NCBI GenBank assembly: GCA_025464995.1
Contig: JAODMO010000003.1
Coordinates: forward strand, 1 to 64,000
Length of the DNA: 64,000 nt
DNA from: Microbacteriaceae bacterium
GTDB lineage: Bacteria; Actinomycetota; Actinomycetes; Actinomycetales; Microbacteriaceae
Reading direction: 5' to 3'
Made by a program: the position numbers and the translations under genes. The notes beneath the pieces were generated by a model, which searched no databases, was not told the origin of the DNA, and worked only from the letters and a program-made list of their open reading frames with translations. This document shows, in pieces, positions 17,252 through 25,682 of the stretch. The first letter of the stretch is position 1, and every line of letters begins with the position of its first letter.

Positions 17252-18361
17252 TCAGGCGTCGAGGCGCGTCATCCAGCCGTGGGTGTCGGGCAGGCGACCG
17301 TACTGGATGTCGGTGAGCTCCTGTCGAAGCGACAGCGTGAGCTCGCCCGCAGGGGCTTCCGCAGAACCGATCTCGAAGTCGGCCGCCTTCACGAGCGCTA
17401 TGGGTGTGACGACCGCCGCCGTGCCGCACGCGAACGCTTCCACGATCTCGCCGGATGCAGCGCCCTCGCGCCACTCGTCGATGGTGATGCGCCGGCGCTC
17501 CACCGTGAGGCCGCGGTCGCTCGCGAGCTGGAGAATGGAGTCGCGCGTGATGCCCTCGAGGATGCTGTCAGACTCGGGGGTCACGAGTCGTCCGTCCTTG
17601 TACACGAGCACGATGTTCATGCCACCGAGCTCCTCGAGGTACCTGCCCTCCTGGCTGTCGAGGAAGAGCACCTGCTCGCAGCCGTTGTCGTAGGCCTCGG
17701 CCTGGGCGATGAGGGATGATGCGTAGTTGCCGCCGGTCTTCGCTGCGCCCGTTCCGCCCTTGCCCGCGCGGGAGTAGTGCGTCGAGAGCCAGATCGAGAT
17801 CGGAGCGACTCCGCTCGCGAAGTACGGCCCGGCCGGGCTCGCGATGACGTAGAAGTTCACCTTCTCGGCCGGGCGCACGCCGAGGAAGGCCTCCTTGGCG
17901 AACATGAAAGGTCGCAGGTACAGGCTCGCCTCGGGCGCCGAAGGCACCCATGCGCCGTCGACCGCGATGAGTTCCTTGATCGCGTCGAGGAAGTACTCGG
18001 TCGGCAGCTCGGGCAGCGCCATGCGGCGGGCGGATGCCTGCATGCGCGCGGCGTTGCGCTCGGGGCGGAAGCTCCAGATCGAGCCGTCGTCGTGGCGGTA
18101 CGCCTTGAGGCCCTCGAAGATCTCCTGCCCGTAGTGCAGCACGGCCGCCGCGGGGTCGAGCGCGATCGGCCCGTACGGCTGCACCCGGGGGCGGTGCCAG
18201 CCGCCGCGCGCCGACCAGCAGATGTCGACCATGTGGTCGGTGAAGTGCTTGCCGAAGCCGGGGTCGGCCAGGATCTCCATGCGTTCCATCTCCGCCCTCG
18301 CGTCGGGATTGGTTGAGCGCGTGAAGTGGAGTGTGGTGGGGGCGAGAAGATTCTTGATCAT
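17252..18361 (-). CDS. ilvE: Branched-chain amino-acid aminotransferase
   Basis: This 369-aa PLP enzyme of fold type IV interconverts Leu, Ile and Val with their 2-oxo acids. The PLP lysine is K208 in TGAAKTGGNYASS. QEIFEGLKAYR, RPERNAARM and FLDSQEGRYLEELGGMN, together with LEGITRDSIL, are family hallmarks, and the length is standard for the actinobacterial enzyme. It follows leuB by 11 nt, forming a leucine-biosynthesis pair that ends in a strong terminator. Confidence 0.96.
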   Translation of the reverse strand: MIKNLLAPTTLHFTRSTNPDARAEMERMEILADPGFGKHFTDHMVDICWSARGGWHRPRVQPYGPIALDPAAAVLHYGQEIFEGLKAYRHDDGSIWSFRPERNAARMQASARRMALPELPTEYFLDAIKELIAVDGAWVPSAPEASLYLRPFMFAKEAFLGVRPAEKVNFYVIASPAGPYFASGVAPISIWLSTHYSRAGKGGTGAAKTGGNYASSLIAQAEAYDNGCEQVLFLDSQEGRYLEELGGMNIVLVYKDGRLVTPESDSILEGITRDSILQLASDRGLTVERRRITIDEWREGAASGEIVEAFACGTAAVVTPIALVKAADFEIGSAEAPAGELTLSLRQELTDIQYGRLPDTHGWMTRLDA

Positions 18362-18372
18362 GCGTGTCCTCT

Positions 18373-19443
18373 TTAGCGGGTGGTAGCGAATTCTGTGGTG
18401 AGCAGCGTCACGATGGCGTCGCCGACGACGGATGTCGCGCGGGGCTGTGTGCCCCGGGCGGCGAGGTCGGCGGAGACGGCCGCGGTGACGCGAGCCGCTG
18501 CATCCGCTTGCCCGAGATGATCGAGCAAGAGGGCGACGGAAAGGATCGCGGCGGTGGGATCGGCTTTCTGCTGGCCTGCGATGTCGGGCGCCGATCCGTG
18601 GACCGGTTCGAACATGCTGGGGAAATCACCGTCCGGGTTGATGTTGCCGGAGGCGGCCAGTCCGATTCCGCCGCTGATAGCGGCAGCAAGATCGGTGATG
18701 ATGTCGCCGAAGAGGTTGTCCGTGACGATGGTGTCAAACCTACCGGGGTTGGTGACGAGGAAGATAGTCACCGCGTCGATGTGGAGGTAGTCGACGGCCA
18801 CATCGGGAAACTCGAGGGCGACGCGGTCGACGGTGCGTTGCCAGAGCGATCCCGCGTAGACGAGCACGTTCGTCTTGTGTACGAGAGTGAGCTTCTTGGC
18901 CGGGCGGGAGTCGGCGACGCGGAAGGCGTAGCGCACGAGCCGCTCGACGCCGAACGCCGTGTTCACCGAGACCTCGTTGGCCACCTCGGCGGCCGTTCCG
19001 ACCCGGATGGCGCCGCCGTTGCCCACGTACGGACCCTCGGTGCCCTCCCGCACCACCACGAAGTCGACAGCCCCGGGGTCTGCGAGCGGCGAGGTGACGC
19101 TCGGATACAGCGCGGTGGGGCGCAGGTTGACGTAGTGGTCGAGCGCGAACCGCAGGCGAAGGAGCAGGCCCCGCTCGATGATGCCGCCCTTGAGGCGCGG
19201 GTCGCGTGGGTCGCCGCCGACCGCGCCGAGCAGGATCGCGTCGTGGGTGCGGAGCGCGGCGATGTCGTCATCGTCGAGGATCTTGCCGGTCTCGAGGAAG
19301 TGGGTGGCGCCGAACGGATACTCCGTCGTCTGCACCGTGACGTCGTCGTCGACCGCGGCGCGCAGCACCTTCACCGCCTCGGCGATGACTTCGGGGCCGA
19401 TTCCGTCTCCGGCGATGACTGCGAGATTCACTGCTGTGGGCAT
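18373..19443 (-). CDS. leuB: 3-isopropylmalate dehydrogenase
   Basis: This 356-aa enzyme of the isocitrate/isopropylmalate dehydrogenase family performs the NAD-dependent oxidative decarboxylation in leucine synthesis. [12 protein letters not shown] opens the protein, [15 protein letters not shown] carries substrate contacts, [13 protein letters not shown] binds the metal, and [17 protein letters not shown] is the adenosine site. It is transcribed with ilvE. In mycobacteria leuB lies next to serA and near the FAH-gltX pair, as it does here apart from inserted genes. Confidence 0.96.
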   Translation of the reverse strand: MPTAVNLAVIAGDGIGPEVIAEAVKVLRAAVDDDVTVQTTEYPFGATHFLETGKILDDDDIAALRTHDAILLGAVGGDPRDPRLKGGIIERGLLLRLRFALDHYVNLRPTALYPSVTSPLADPGAVDFVVVREGTEGPYVGNGGAIRVGTAAEVANEVSVNTAFGVERLVRYAFRVADSRPAKKLTLVHKTNVLVYAGSLWQRTVDRVALEFPDVAVDYLHIDAVTIFLVTNPGRFDTIVTDNLFGDIITDLAAAISGGIGLAASGNINPDGDFPSMFEPVHGSAPDIAGQQKADPTAAILSVALLLDHLGQADAAARVTAAVSADLAARGTQPRATSVVGDAIVTLLTTEFATTR

Positions 19444-19542
19444 GCTCCCAGCGTACCTCGCGGAAAATACCGCACCGGCGACACGGAAAGCAAGCGATCA
19501 ACTTTCACTAGACGGTGTGCGAACGCTCGCTATGGTGTCCTC

Positions 19543-19803
19543 ATGAGTATCGGATCTGGAATAGCCCTAATCGTCATCGGCGCCATCCTCACCTTCGCGG
19601 TGAATGTGCAGCTCGACGTCATCAACCTCGACCTCATCGGCTACGTGCTGATGGGCGCGGGAGTGCTCATCCTGATCATCGGGCTGGTTCTCCTCTCACG
19701 TCGCCGCGAGTCGGTCAGCACGACACGTTCGGCCGTGGACCCCGCGAGCGGCGAGGCCGTCACGCGTCGCACCACGAGCACGAACGACGACCCGCTCGTC
19801 TAG
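19543..19803 (+). CDS. Small DUF6458-like membrane protein
   Basis: This 86-aa protein has two hydrophobic helices (residues 4-24 and 29-50, IALIVIGAILTFAVNVQLDV and IGYVLMGAGVLILIIGLVLL) and a polar Arg/Thr-rich tail. The N terminus MSIGSGIALIVIGAIL is characteristic of a small actinobacterial family, DUF6458, of unknown function. The ATG at 19543 begins exactly at this motif. It is divergent from leuB and followed by a hairpin terminator. Confidence 0.85.
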   Translation: MSIGSGIALIVIGAILTFAVNVQLDVINLDLIGYVLMGAGVLILIIGLVLLSRRRESVSTTRSAVDPASGEAVTRRTTSTNDDPLV

Positions 19804-19823
19804 TCGCCGAAGAGTTACCGACA

Positions 19824-19860
19824 CACGAGACGCCCGGCGACACCCGCCGGGCGTCTCGTG
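19824..19860. terminator. Hairpin between convergent genes
   Basis: CACGAGACGCCCGGCG (19824-19839) pairs perfectly over 16 bp with CGCCGGGCGTCTCGTG (19845-19860) around a 5-nt loop, 20 nt after the DUF6458-like stop. TTCGTT follows on the plus strand. It probably ends plus-strand transcripts and may also stop the convergent MFS transcript. Confidence 0.8.
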
Positions 19861-19895
19861 TTCGTTGAGCCCTGGTGTGCGTATCCGGGGGTTCG

Positions 19896-21410
19896 CTAAG
19901 CCCGCGCGCGGCGCAGAGTCACGAGGGTGACCGCCATCGCCACCGCCATGAGGGCGACCGCTACCCACGAGGTTGCTACCACGCCGGAGTCGAAAGCCGC
20001 GCGCGCCGATGAGAGAAGGTCGTCGCCGACGCTGCCCGGCAGGCCCGACGCCACCCCCACGGCGCCGCCGAGAGTCTCCCGGGCGGATGTCGCATCCGCT
20101 CGCGACAGGCCCGCCGGTATCACGATCGAACCGCGGTACGCCGCGGCCAGGATGCTGCCCAGTACGGCGGTGCCCAGCACCGCGCCGAGTTCGTACGCGG
20201 TCTCCGAGACCCCCGAGGCCGCCCCGGCCTTGCCCTCCGGAACGCTCGAGATGATGAGGTCGTTCGACAGCGTCTCCGCGGCGCCGATGCCGGCACCGAG
20301 CAGGCTGAACGCGGCGACGAGCGAGAAGACCGTGGCGTCGCTGCCGATCACGGCGACGCTCGCATAGGCGAGCAGCGACATCCCCAGCCCGATTGCCATG
20401 AGGTAGCCGGGTCGCACGTGACGCACGATGGGCACGACGATCAGGCCGGCCGCGATGATGGTGACGGTGCCGGGGATGAGCGCGATCGCGGCGTCGAACG
20501 GTGACATGCCGATCACCAGCTGGAGGTGTTGCGTGATGAAGAACAGGAATCCGACGAGCGAGAAGACGCTCACGAGGTTGACGACCACGGCGCCGCTGAA
20601 CGACGGCACACGGAAGAGCTTCATGTCGAGCATCGGGTTGCCCTGGTGCAGCAGCCGGCGCACGAAGAGCACGCCAGCCGTGACGCCGAACACCACGAGC
20701 GCGACGGCCAGCACGCCGATGCCCTCCGTCGCGACCAGCTTGATGGCGTAGACCACGGGACCCAACGCGGTCATGGAGAGCAGGATGCTCGCGAGATCGA
20801 AGGGCCCCGGGTGCGGGTCGCGCGACTCGGGAATGATCGCGGGCGCGAGAACGAGCAACGGGATCAGCAGCGGCACCGCGATGAGGAAGACCGAGCCCCA
20901 CCAGAAGTGCTCGAGGAGCACGCCGCCGACGATGGGTCCGATCGCCGAGCCGGCCGAGAACCCGGTCGCCCAGATGGCGACGGCCAGCCGACGCTGCCGC
21001 CGGTCGGTGAAGATGGTGCGGAGCAGGGAGATCGTGGCGGGCATGATCATCGAGCCGAAGACCGCCAGCAGCACGCGCGCCGCGATGAGCTGGCCCGCGT
21101 CGGCCGCGAACGCCGCGGGCACGGAGACGAGGGCGAACCCGCTCGCGCCGACGAGCAGGAGCCGCCGCCGCCCGAAGCGGTCGCCCAGGTTGCCCATGGC
21201 CACGAGAAGGCCGGCGAGCACGAGCGGGTAGGCGTCGACGATCCAGAGCTGCGCCGCGGCCGTCGGTCTGAGGTCCCGGGCGATGTGCGGCAGCGCGAAG
21301 CTCAACACGGTGTTGTCGATCGAGACGAGCAGCACGGGCAGCATCAGCACGCCGAGCGCGACCCACGATCTCGTGGTGGCGCGTTCGGTCGTGTTTGCTA
21401 CGGCACTCAT
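19896..21410 (-). CDS. DHA2-family MFS drug exporter
   Basis: This 504-aa protein has 14 predicted membrane helices, the DHA2 (EmrB/QacA-like) layout. It includes the motif-A loop GNLGDRFGRRRLLLVG, the antiporter motif GPIVGGVLLEHFWWGSVFLI and LIVDAYPLVLAG-type first-helix sequence. Such pumps export cationic or lipophilic drugs with proton exchange. It is divergently transcribed from a TetR gene across only 36 bp holding a palindromic operator, so the TetR protein almost certainly represses it. The ATG at 21410 is 6 nt from a TACAGT -10-like box, suggesting a leaderless mRNA. Confidence 0.93.
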   Translation of the reverse strand: MSAVANTTERATTRSWVALGVLMLPVLLVSIDNTVLSFALPHIARDLRPTAAAQLWIVDAYPLVLAGLLVAMGNLGDRFGRRRLLLVGASGFALVSVPAAFAADAGQLIAARVLLAVFGSMIMPATISLLRTIFTDRRQRRLAVAIWATGFSAGSAIGPIVGGVLLEHFWWGSVFLIAVPLLIPLLVLAPAIIPESRDPHPGPFDLASILLSMTALGPVVYAIKLVATEGIGVLAVALVVFGVTAGVLFVRRLLHQGNPMLDMKLFRVPSFSGAVVVNLVSVFSLVGFLFFITQHLQLVIGMSPFDAAIALIPGTVTIIAAGLIVVPIVRHVRPGYLMAIGLGMSLLAYASVAVIGSDATVFSLVAAFSLLGAGIGAAETLSNDLIISSVPEGKAGAASGVSETAYELGAVLGTAVLGSILAAAYRGSIVIPAGLSRADATSARETLGGAVGVASGLPGSVGDDLLSSARAAFDSGVVATSWVAVALMAVAMAVTLVTLRRARA

Positions 21411-21420
21411 GCGCCCACTG

Positions 21421-21436
21421 TACCGTCTGGACGGTA
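21421..21436. promoter_or_regulatory. TetR operator between divergent efflux genes
   Basis: TACCGTC-TG-GACGGTA has perfect 7-bp arms in the 36-bp space between the two starts. It overlaps candidate -10 boxes on both strands: TATAGT at 21435-21440 for the TetR gene and TACAGT (complement of 21417-21422) for the pump. One bound TetR dimer could block both promoters. Confidence 0.85.
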
Positions 21437-21446
21437 TAGTTGCCAC

Positions 21447-22004
21447 ATGACACCGAAGCTCTCCACCCGTGACACCCTCCTCGACGCGTTCGAGAGCGCG
21501 GTGATCGAGCGAGGAGAACGGGCCGCGACGCTCGAGGCCGTCGCGGGGAAGGCCGGCGTGTCGAAGGGCGGCCTGCTCTACCACTTCGGCTCGAAGAAAG
21601 ACCTGGTCGAGGGGGTCATCGAGCGCATAACCGAGTTGTCGGTGGACTACACGCGGTTTCTCGCGGGCTCACCCGAGGGAGTGGTCGGCACCTTCATCCG
21701 CACCTCTGTCACCACCGGCACGGCTTTCGACAACTCGTATATCGCCCTGACGAGGCTCGCGCAGTCGGGCATCTACCCGGAGGCGCGCGAAGCCCTCGCC
21801 CGTCTAGAGGCGGAGTGGGCCGACATGATTCAGCGCGAAGTGGGCGACCCGGCAGTCGCCCGACTCATCCTGCTCGTGAGCGATGGGCTCTACTACAACT
21901 CCGCGCTGTTCCCCGCCCTGAATCCGGGCACGACGGAGCCGCTCGACGACGTCATCGCCGCGATCGGCGACCTCGTGCGCACGCGGCGCAGCCCGGCACC
22001 CTGA
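21447..22004 (+). CDS. TetR-family transcriptional repressor
   Basis: This 185-aa protein has an N-terminal TetR helix-turn-helix at about residues 25-52 (ATLEAVAGKAGVSKGGLLYH, then FGSKKDLVEGVI) and a helical ligand-binding C terminus. It is predicted to bind the operator at 21421-21436 and repress itself and the adjacent DHA2 pump until a ligand, probably a pump substrate, binds. TATAGT lies 6 nt before the ATG with no Shine-Dalgarno sequence, pointing to leaderless translation. Confidence 0.93.
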   Translation: MTPKLSTRDTLLDAFESAVIERGERAATLEAVAGKAGVSKGGLLYHFGSKKDLVEGVIERITELSVDYTRFLAGSPEGVVGTFIRTSVTTGTAFDNSYIALTRLAQSGIYPEAREALARLEAEWADMIQREVGDPAVARLILLVSDGLYYNSALFPALNPGTTEPLDDVIAAIGDLVRTRRSPAP

Positions 22005-22111
22005 GCGCTTCGCCAGGGTTCTGCTACATCGTGGGACGACTGCCGCTGCGCGCGCAGCAGCCCGAGTCCCGCCGTTGCGCAGACGCCGGGGGCGGGCGGG
22101 ATCCGCGGCGA

Positions 22112-23701
22112 CTACTCCGTGATGTCGATCTCGCGCAGCAGGTCGGCGTCGATCGCCAGGCGCACCTTCTCGAGCAGGCCCTCGGGTGCCGGCGAGTCGA
22201 CGGTCAGCACGCTCAACGCCTGCCCGCCCGCCTCACGGCGCGCGATCTGCATGCCGGCGATGTTGATGGATGCTTCGCCGAACTCCTTGCCGTACACCGC
22301 GACGATGCCGGGGCGGTCGGTGTAGACCATCACGATGAGGTGCTGCGCGAACGGCACTTCGACGTCGTACCCGTTGATCTCGACGATCTTCTCGATCTGC
22401 TTCGTGCCCGTGAGGGTGCCGGAGACGGAGATCTGCGAGCCGTCGCTGAGCGCACCGCGGATGGTGAGGAGGTTGCGGTACTCCTCGCTCTCCGACTCGG
22501 TGATGAGCCGAACCTCGACGCCGCGCTGCTCGGCGAGCAGGGGCGCGTTCACGTAGCTGACCGACTCGGTGACGATGTTCGAGAAGACGCCCTTGAGTGC
22601 GGCGAGCTTGAGCACGCTCACGTCGAACTCGGCGATCTCGCCGCGCACCTCGACGTCGATCGACGTGACGGGGCTCTCCGCGAGGCCGGAGAAGACTTGG
22701 CCGAGCTTCTCCATGAGGGCGATGCCGGGGCGGACGCTCGGGTCGATCACCCCACCCGCGACGTTGACGGCGTCGGGAACGAGCTCGCCGCCGAGCGCGA
22801 GCCGCACCGAACGAGCGACGGACACGCCCGCCTTCTCCTGCGCCTCGTCGGTCGAGGCGCCGAGGTGCGGGGTGAGCACGATGTTCTCGAGCGAGAGCAG
22901 GGGCGAGTCGAGCGGGGGCTCGTTGACGAACACGTCGAGGCCCGCGCCTGCGATGCGCTGCGACTTGAGCGCCGCGTAGAGGGCGTCCTCGTCGATGAGC
23001 CCGCCGCGGGCGACGTTGACGATGAACGCCGTCGGCTTCATGAGCGCGAACTGCTCGGTCGAGATCATGCCCGTCGTCTCGGCGGTCTTCGGCATGTGGA
23101 TGGTGATGAAGTCGCTCTGGGCGAGAAGCTCGTCGAGCGTGAGGAGGGTGACACCGAGCTGCTGGGCGCGGGCGCTCGTGACGTAGGGGTCGAACGCGAC
23201 GACGTTCATGCCGAACGCCTGCAGGCGCGCGGTGATGAGTGCCCCGATGCGGCCGAGGCCGATGATGCCGACGGTCTTCTCGTAGAGCTCGACGCCCGTG
23301 TACTTCGAACGCTTCCAGGTGCCGGCGGCGAGGCTCGCGTGCGCCGCGGGGATGTGGCGCGAGAGGCTGATGATGTGGCCGACCGTGAGCTCTGCGGCGG
23401 AGATGATGTTCGACGTCGGGGCGTTGACGACCATGACGCCCGCCGTTGTCGCCGACTTGATGTCGACGTTGTCGAGGCCGACCCCGGCGCGGGCGATGAC
23501 CTTGAGGTGCGGGGCCGCCGCGATGGCCTCCTCGTCGACCTTCGTCGCCGAGCGGATGAGGATGGCGCTGGCGTCGGCGAGCGCGGAGAGCAGTGCCGGA
23601 CGGTCGGTTCCGTCGACGCTTCGCACGTCGAAGTCGGGGCCGAGGGCCTCGACCGTTGCGGGGGAGAGTTCTTCTGCAATCAGCACGATCGGCTTGGCCA
23701 C
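22112..23701 (-). CDS. serA: D-3-phosphoglycerate dehydrogenase
   Basis: This 529-aa enzyme catalyses the first step of serine biosynthesis. It is the long actinobacterial form: a catalytic/NAD domain (1 to about 315, with VGIIGLGRIG, NVARGGLIDE, DVFVNEPP and LTPHLGAST supplying the Arg, Glu and His of the active site), an intervening domain (about 320-450) and a C-terminal ACT domain (about 455-529, HLIVMVYTDRPGIVAVYGK) that normally mediates serine feedback. The GTG at 23701 follows AAGGAAT and gives the standard length. Confidence 0.96.
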   Translation of the reverse strand: MAKPIVLIAEELSPATVEALGPDFDVRSVDGTDRPALLSALADASAILIRSATKVDEEAIAAAPHLKVIARAGVGLDNVDIKSATTAGVMVVNAPTSNIISAAELTVGHIISLSRHIPAAHASLAAGTWKRSKYTGVELYEKTVGIIGLGRIGALITARLQAFGMNVVAFDPYVTSARAQQLGVTLLTLDELLAQSDFITIHMPKTAETTGMISTEQFALMKPTAFIVNVARGGLIDEDALYAALKSQRIAGAGLDVFVNEPPLDSPLLSLENIVLTPHLGASTDEAQEKAGVSVARSVRLALGGELVPDAVNVAGGVIDPSVRPGIALMEKLGQVFSGLAESPVTSIDVEVRGEIAEFDVSVLKLAALKGVFSNIVTESVSYVNAPLLAEQRGVEVRLITESESEEYRNLLTIRGALSDGSQISVSGTLTGTKQIEKIVEINGYDVEVPFAQHLIVMVYTDRPGIVAVYGKEFGEASINIAGMQIARREAGGQALSVLTVDSPAPEGLLEKVRLAIDADLLREIDITE

Positions 23702-23783
23702 GAATCGATTCCTTAAGGGGTGCGACGGGAGACGAGCGCTGTTCGCGCAACCCCCCGAGTCTATCGGCAGGCAGAATGGGCCC

Positions 23784-24185
23784 ATGGGCGAACCGGCGTG
23801 GGACGTAATACGTGCGATCACGCTGTGGGCTTTGATCGTGGTGTTCGTCGGGATGGGCATCAACCACTTCCGCGCCCGGCCTGCGCGAACCATGGCGGCG
23901 ATGATCCCCCCGTTCCTGCGCTTCAGCGGCGCCCTCTCCCCCCTCAACCTCGTCTACTTCACGGGCGTGTGCGAGATCGCCGGCGGCGTCGGCCTCGCCC
24001 TCCCCGCGACGCGAGCCGCGGCATCCGTGGCCCTCGTCGCCTTCCTCGTCGCGGTGTTTCCGGCGAACGCCTACGCCGCCCAGCACCCCGACCGGTTCGG
24101 CGCGCTGGCCATCCCGTTCTGGCCGAGACTTGCCGGCCAGATGGCACTCATCGCGTTGCTCGCCTGGGTGGCAACGCCGCCCTGA
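23784..24185 (+). CDS. DoxX-like integral membrane protein
   Basis: This 133-aa protein has four hydrophobic segments: ITLWALIVVFVGMGINHF, the LSPLNLVYFTGVCEIAGGVG region, AAASVALVAFLVAVFPANAY and LAGQMALIALLAWVATPP. The helix-2 motif YFTGVCEIAGGVGL resembles DoxX/DUF417-type proteins, whose functions are mostly unknown. It is divergent from serA, with 82 bp between the starts, and ends in a hairpin terminator. Confidence 0.75.
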   Translation: MGEPAWDVIRAITLWALIVVFVGMGINHFRARPARTMAAMIPPFLRFSGALSPLNLVYFTGVCEIAGGVGLALPATRAAASVALVAFLVAVFPANAYAAQHPDRFGALAIPFWPRLAGQMALIALLAWVATPP

Positions 24186-24190
24186 CCCGC

Positions 24191-24216
24191 ACGGGGCCGA
24201 CCCGCGGCGGCCCCGT
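24191..24216 (+). terminator. Hairpin terminator after DoxX-like gene
   Basis: ACGGGGCC (24191-24198) pairs with GGCCCCGT (24209-24216), with CTGTT downstream. It lies just past the stop of the DoxX-like gene and upstream of the proVWX leader. The T-tract is short. Confidence 0.6.
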
Positions 24217-24224
24217 CTGTTACC

Positions 24225-24455
24225 GTTGAGACAGGAAATACGTTTCCATTCATCTTGGACGCGACCTCGCGGCCACCGTAACGGTGGGACTGCTGGTGCG
24301 TACGGTGAGCTCCTGACGGACCCGGTCCCTTGATCGGTCCAGCAGACATCCATGGATGCTGCGCGTGATCAGGGCTACCCGTCCACAAGCAGCGAGCACC
24401 CCAAGCTCCGGCGCGATTAAGTTCGGCCGGCACGGTGGTGTGCACGGGAGTACGC
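24225..24455 (+). promoter_or_regulatory. Structured leader region of the proVWX-type operon
   Basis: There is no gene in this stretch, but it can fold extensively: CCACCG-TAA-CGGTGG (24273-24287), then a long rod (about 24327-24374) with CCCTTGATC outer pairing to GATCAGGG, and GCAG-CATCCATGGATG-CTGC inside. CTGCTGG (24290-24296) and CCAGCAG (24339-24345) offer alternative pairing. TTGAGA at 24226-24231 is a possible -35. It could be a cis-regulatory RNA controlling osmolyte uptake; I could not match it confidently to a known riboswitch class. Confidence 0.5.
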
Positions 24456-25682
24456 GTGATCGAAAACACAGCAGATACCATTTTGAGCGCCTCGGGCCTC
24501 AGCAAGTCGTTCGGCAAGACGCACGCCGTCGTCGACGCATCCTTCGACGTCAGGCGCGGCGAGATCTTCGTCGTCATGGGCCTCTCCGGCTCGGGCAAAT
24601 CGACGCTCATCCGCATGCTCAACGGGCTCGTCGAGCCCTCGGACGGCACCGTCACGGTGGCGGGCACCCCCATCACCGGGATGACGCCCGCCAAGCTGCG
24701 CGACGTGCGCCGCCGCAACGTCTCCATGGTGTTCCAGCACTTCGCCCTGCTCCCCCACCGCACCGTCATCGACAACGTCGCGTACGGGCTGGAGATCCAG
24801 GGCATCGACAAGGCCGAGCGCCTCGAGCGGGCGAACACGATCATCCGCCTCGTCGGGCTCGACGGCCGCCAGAACAGCCTGCCGTCACAACTCTCGGGTG
24901 GGATGCAGCAGCGGGTCGGCCTCGGTCGTGCGCTCGCGAGCGACACCGACGTGCTGCTCATGGACGAGGCCTTCTCGGCGCTCGACCCGCTCATCCGCCG
25001 CGAGATGCAGGAGCAGCTCATCGAGCTGCAGCACGAACTCGGCAAGACGATCATCTTCATCACCCACGACCTCAACGAGGCGATGTTCCTCGGCGACCGC
25101 ATCGCTGTCATGCGCGACGGCCGCATCGTGCAGATCGGCACCCCCGAAGACATCCTCACCGACCCGGCGAATGACTATGTCGCCCAGTTCGTGCAGGATG
25201 TCGACCGGGCGCGCGTGCTCACGGCGTCGAGCGTCATGGAGCCGGCGCGATCGGTCGTCACCGTGACGGCGGGCCCGCGTGCCGCACTCCGGACCATGCG
25301 CGACCTGCAGTCGTCGTTCATCTTCGTGCTCGAACGTGACCGCCGGTTCGCCGGGGTCGTCCGCGACACCGACGTGATGCGCCAGGTGAAGCGCGGCGAG
25401 TCCGACCTGCGCACGATCGTGCGCGACGAAACGACGATGGTCACCCCCGACACCCTCGTGGTCGACCTCGTCGAGCTCTCGGTCGGCAGCGACCTTCCGA
25501 TCGCGGTGATCGACGCGCGCGAACGTCTCCTCGGCGTCATCCCCCGGGTGACGCTGCTCGCCGCGCTCGGCAACGTGACGACGACCACCGGGGAGATCGC
25601 GGCGATCAAGCCGCCTCCCGTCACCGTGAGCGAAATGACCGAGACCCTGCTCGATCCGACGCTTGAAGGAGCAGACCTGTGA
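24456..25682 (+). CDS. proV: Glycine betaine/proline ABC transporter ATP-binding protein
   Basis: This 408-aa ATPase powers osmoprotectant uptake. It has Walker A GLSGSGKST (42-50), signature LSGGMQQRVGLGRAL, Walker B VLLMDEAFSALDPL, FITHDLNEAMFLGDR, and a C-terminal pair of CBS-like segments (about 265-390) as in ProV/OpuAA, which gate transport by ionic strength. The GTG at 24456 follows GGGAG; an in-frame ATG seven codons upstream has no such site. The stop overlaps the permease start (GTGA). Confidence 0.94.
   Translation: MIENTADTILSASGLSKSFGKTHAVVDASFDVRRGEIFVVMGLSGSGKSTLIRMLNGLVEPSDGTVTVAGTPITGMTPAKLRDVRRRNVSMVFQHFALLPHRTVIDNVAYGLEIQGIDKAERLERANTIIRLVGLDGRQNSLPSQLSGGMQQRVGLGRALASDTDVLLMDEAFSALDPLIRREMQEQLIELQHELGKTIIFITHDLNEAMFLGDRIAVMRDGRIVQIGTPEDILTDPANDYVAQFVQDVDRARVLTASSVMEPARSVVTVTAGPRAALRTMRDLQSSFIFVLERDRRFAGVVRDTDVMRQVKRGESDLRTIVRDETTMVTPDTLVVDLVELSVGSDLPIAVIDARERLLGVIPRVTLLAALGNVTTTTGEIAAIKPPPVTVSEMTETLLDPTLEGADL

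Noticed and set aside
22035-22070. Terminator between the convergent TetR and serA genes (CCGCTGCGCGCGCAGCAG region)
   Set aside because: The stem is short and interrupted and lacks a T-tract on either strand; too weak to call.
24225-24455. Assignment of the proV leader to a specific riboswitch class (c-di-AMP, c-di-GMP, cobalamin)
   Set aside because: Conserved core sequences of those classes as I know them are not recognisable; only generic stem-loops can be supported.
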